DNA of 6,490 nt, from the NCBI GenBank assembly GCA_004356335.1, contig SMXP01000080.1, forward strand, positions 1 to 6,490, read 5' to 3'. This DNA is from Alphaproteobacteria bacterium (lineage in GTDB: Bacteria; Pseudomonadota; Alphaproteobacteria; SMXP01). Positions 6,240-6,490 of this stretch are shown in pieces. The position numbers and the translations under genes were made by a program. The stretch's first letter is position 1, and every line of letters starts with the position of its first letter. The notes below the pieces were generated by a model, which was not told the DNA's origin, did not search any database, and was given only the letters and a program-made list of their open reading frames with translations.

Positions 6240-6330
6240 GCGTCCCAACACATTGCACTACGCTCGCCCATCGATTCGCACTTCTAAAGCATTTCCAAGA
6301 TTAATTGACTCATGAAAATGCTCTAGATTC
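6240..6330. other. Short intergenic region between convergent genes
   Basis: This region between the rpoD stop and the stop of the convergent gene contains palindromic element 1 and otherwise nothing I recognise. No stem followed by a T-run is present in it for rpoD. The palindromic element may act as a 3' structure for both transcripts, which is inference. Confidence 0.5.
6283..6327 (-). repeat. Palindromic repeat element 1
   Basis: The outer arms are TCTA (6283-6286) with TAGA (6324-6327), then after one mismatch AGCATTT (6288-6294) with AAATGCT (6316-6322), giving 11 base pairs around a 21-nt loop. On the minus strand it begins CTAGAGCATTTTCATG, which matches the start of element 2 (CTAGAGCGTTTTCAGG) at 14 of 16 positions and in the same orientation. 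From memory, elements beginning CTAGAGCRTTTTC are widespread in Alphaproteobacteria. Confidence 0.65.
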
Positions 6331-6389
6331 CTAGTTTGGTCGCGTTTTCGGACGGAAAACCGGGTCCACTTTTCCTGAAAACGCTCTAG
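6331..6389 (-). repeat. Palindromic repeat element 2, overlapping a gene 3' end
   Basis: This 59-bp element is bounded by CTAG at both ends (6331-6334, 6386-6389). The outer arms GCGTTTTC (6342-6349) and GAAAACGC (6377-6384) are perfect, and inner arms GGAAAA (6354-6359) and TTTTCC (6370-6375) surround a 10-nt loop. An alternative local hairpin pairs GTTTTC (6344-6349) with GAAAAC (6355-6360). It belongs to the same family as element 1, and its minus-strand reading supplies the end of the dinB-like gene. Confidence 0.75.
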
Positions 6390-6490
6390 CCTTTCTCATA
6401 CTACGACCCTTCATGATTGCCTGATCGCCAAATTTTTGACGTACCAGATCGATCGCCCTTTCCGATTCTGTCTGTCGTGTATCGGCGACA
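6331..6490 (-). CDS. dinB: C-terminal fragment of a probable Y-family DNA polymerase IV (DinB), cut by the window edge
   Basis: The minus strand is open from the window edge to a TAG at 6333-6331, giving 52 visible residues. Residues 12-21 (AIDLVRQKFG) and 24-30 (AIMKGRS) fit the typical end of DinB proteins, which I recall as a helix followed by an FG..A..KGR pattern near the C-terminus. DinB is an error-prone lesion-bypass polymerase; its catalytic part lies outside the window, so the assignment rests on this short motif alone. From residue 34 (6390) to the stop, the coding sequence is inside palindromic element 2, so the last 19 residues, including AFSGKVDPVFRPK, are translated repeat and are unlikely to be ancestral. 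The gene is convergent with rpoD. Another Y-family protein is possible. Confidence 0.62.
   Translation of the reverse strand, partial: VADTRQTESERAIDLVRQKFGDQAIMKGRSMRKARAFSGKVDPVFRPKTRPN

Overview
This window is an ordinary housekeeping stretch of an alphaproteobacterial chromosome. The sigma-70 C-terminal half closely follows the alphaproteobacterial RpoD pattern, and the gene order carA (divergent) / yqeY / dnaG / rpoD is one I associate with Rhodospirillales-like Alphaproteobacteria; family placement is inference, and no species can be named. The genome also carries short palindromic repeats of types I recall as widespread in Alphaproteobacteria.

Layout. Bases 1-235 hold no gene. They contain two 39-bp GC-rich hairpin repeats in opposite orientation, just downstream of carA. 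carA (236-1387, minus) encodes the glutaminase subunit of carbamoyl-phosphate synthetase. The 214-bp gap 1388-1601 separates it from a rightward cluster and holds a good minus-strand promoter for carA and weaker plus-strand candidates. The cluster is yqeY (1602-2051), dnaG primase (2063-3973, TTG start, 11 nt after yqeY) and rpoD (4131-6239, 157 nt after dnaG). It is a variant of the classical macromolecular synthesis operon, which couples translation, replication priming and transcription; here a GatB/YqeY-domain gene sits where E. coli has rpsU. To the right, 6240-6330 is non-coding. The minus-strand 3' end of a further gene (6331-6490) runs in convergently; its last native residues look like the C-terminus of a Y-family DNA polymerase IV (DinB).

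Points worth attention. (1) DnaG has lost three of the four zinc ligands of its N-terminal CHC2 domain while keeping the catalytic TOPRIM residues. (2) The last 19 codons and the stop of the dinB-like gene lie inside a palindromic repeat, so a repeat appears to have become protein tail. (3) Two tandem copies of that repeat family lie between the convergent genes. (4) An inverted pair of REP-like repeats lies beyond carA. I found no undescribed multi-gene system: no CRISPR array, phage, transposase, tRNA or rRNA is visible.
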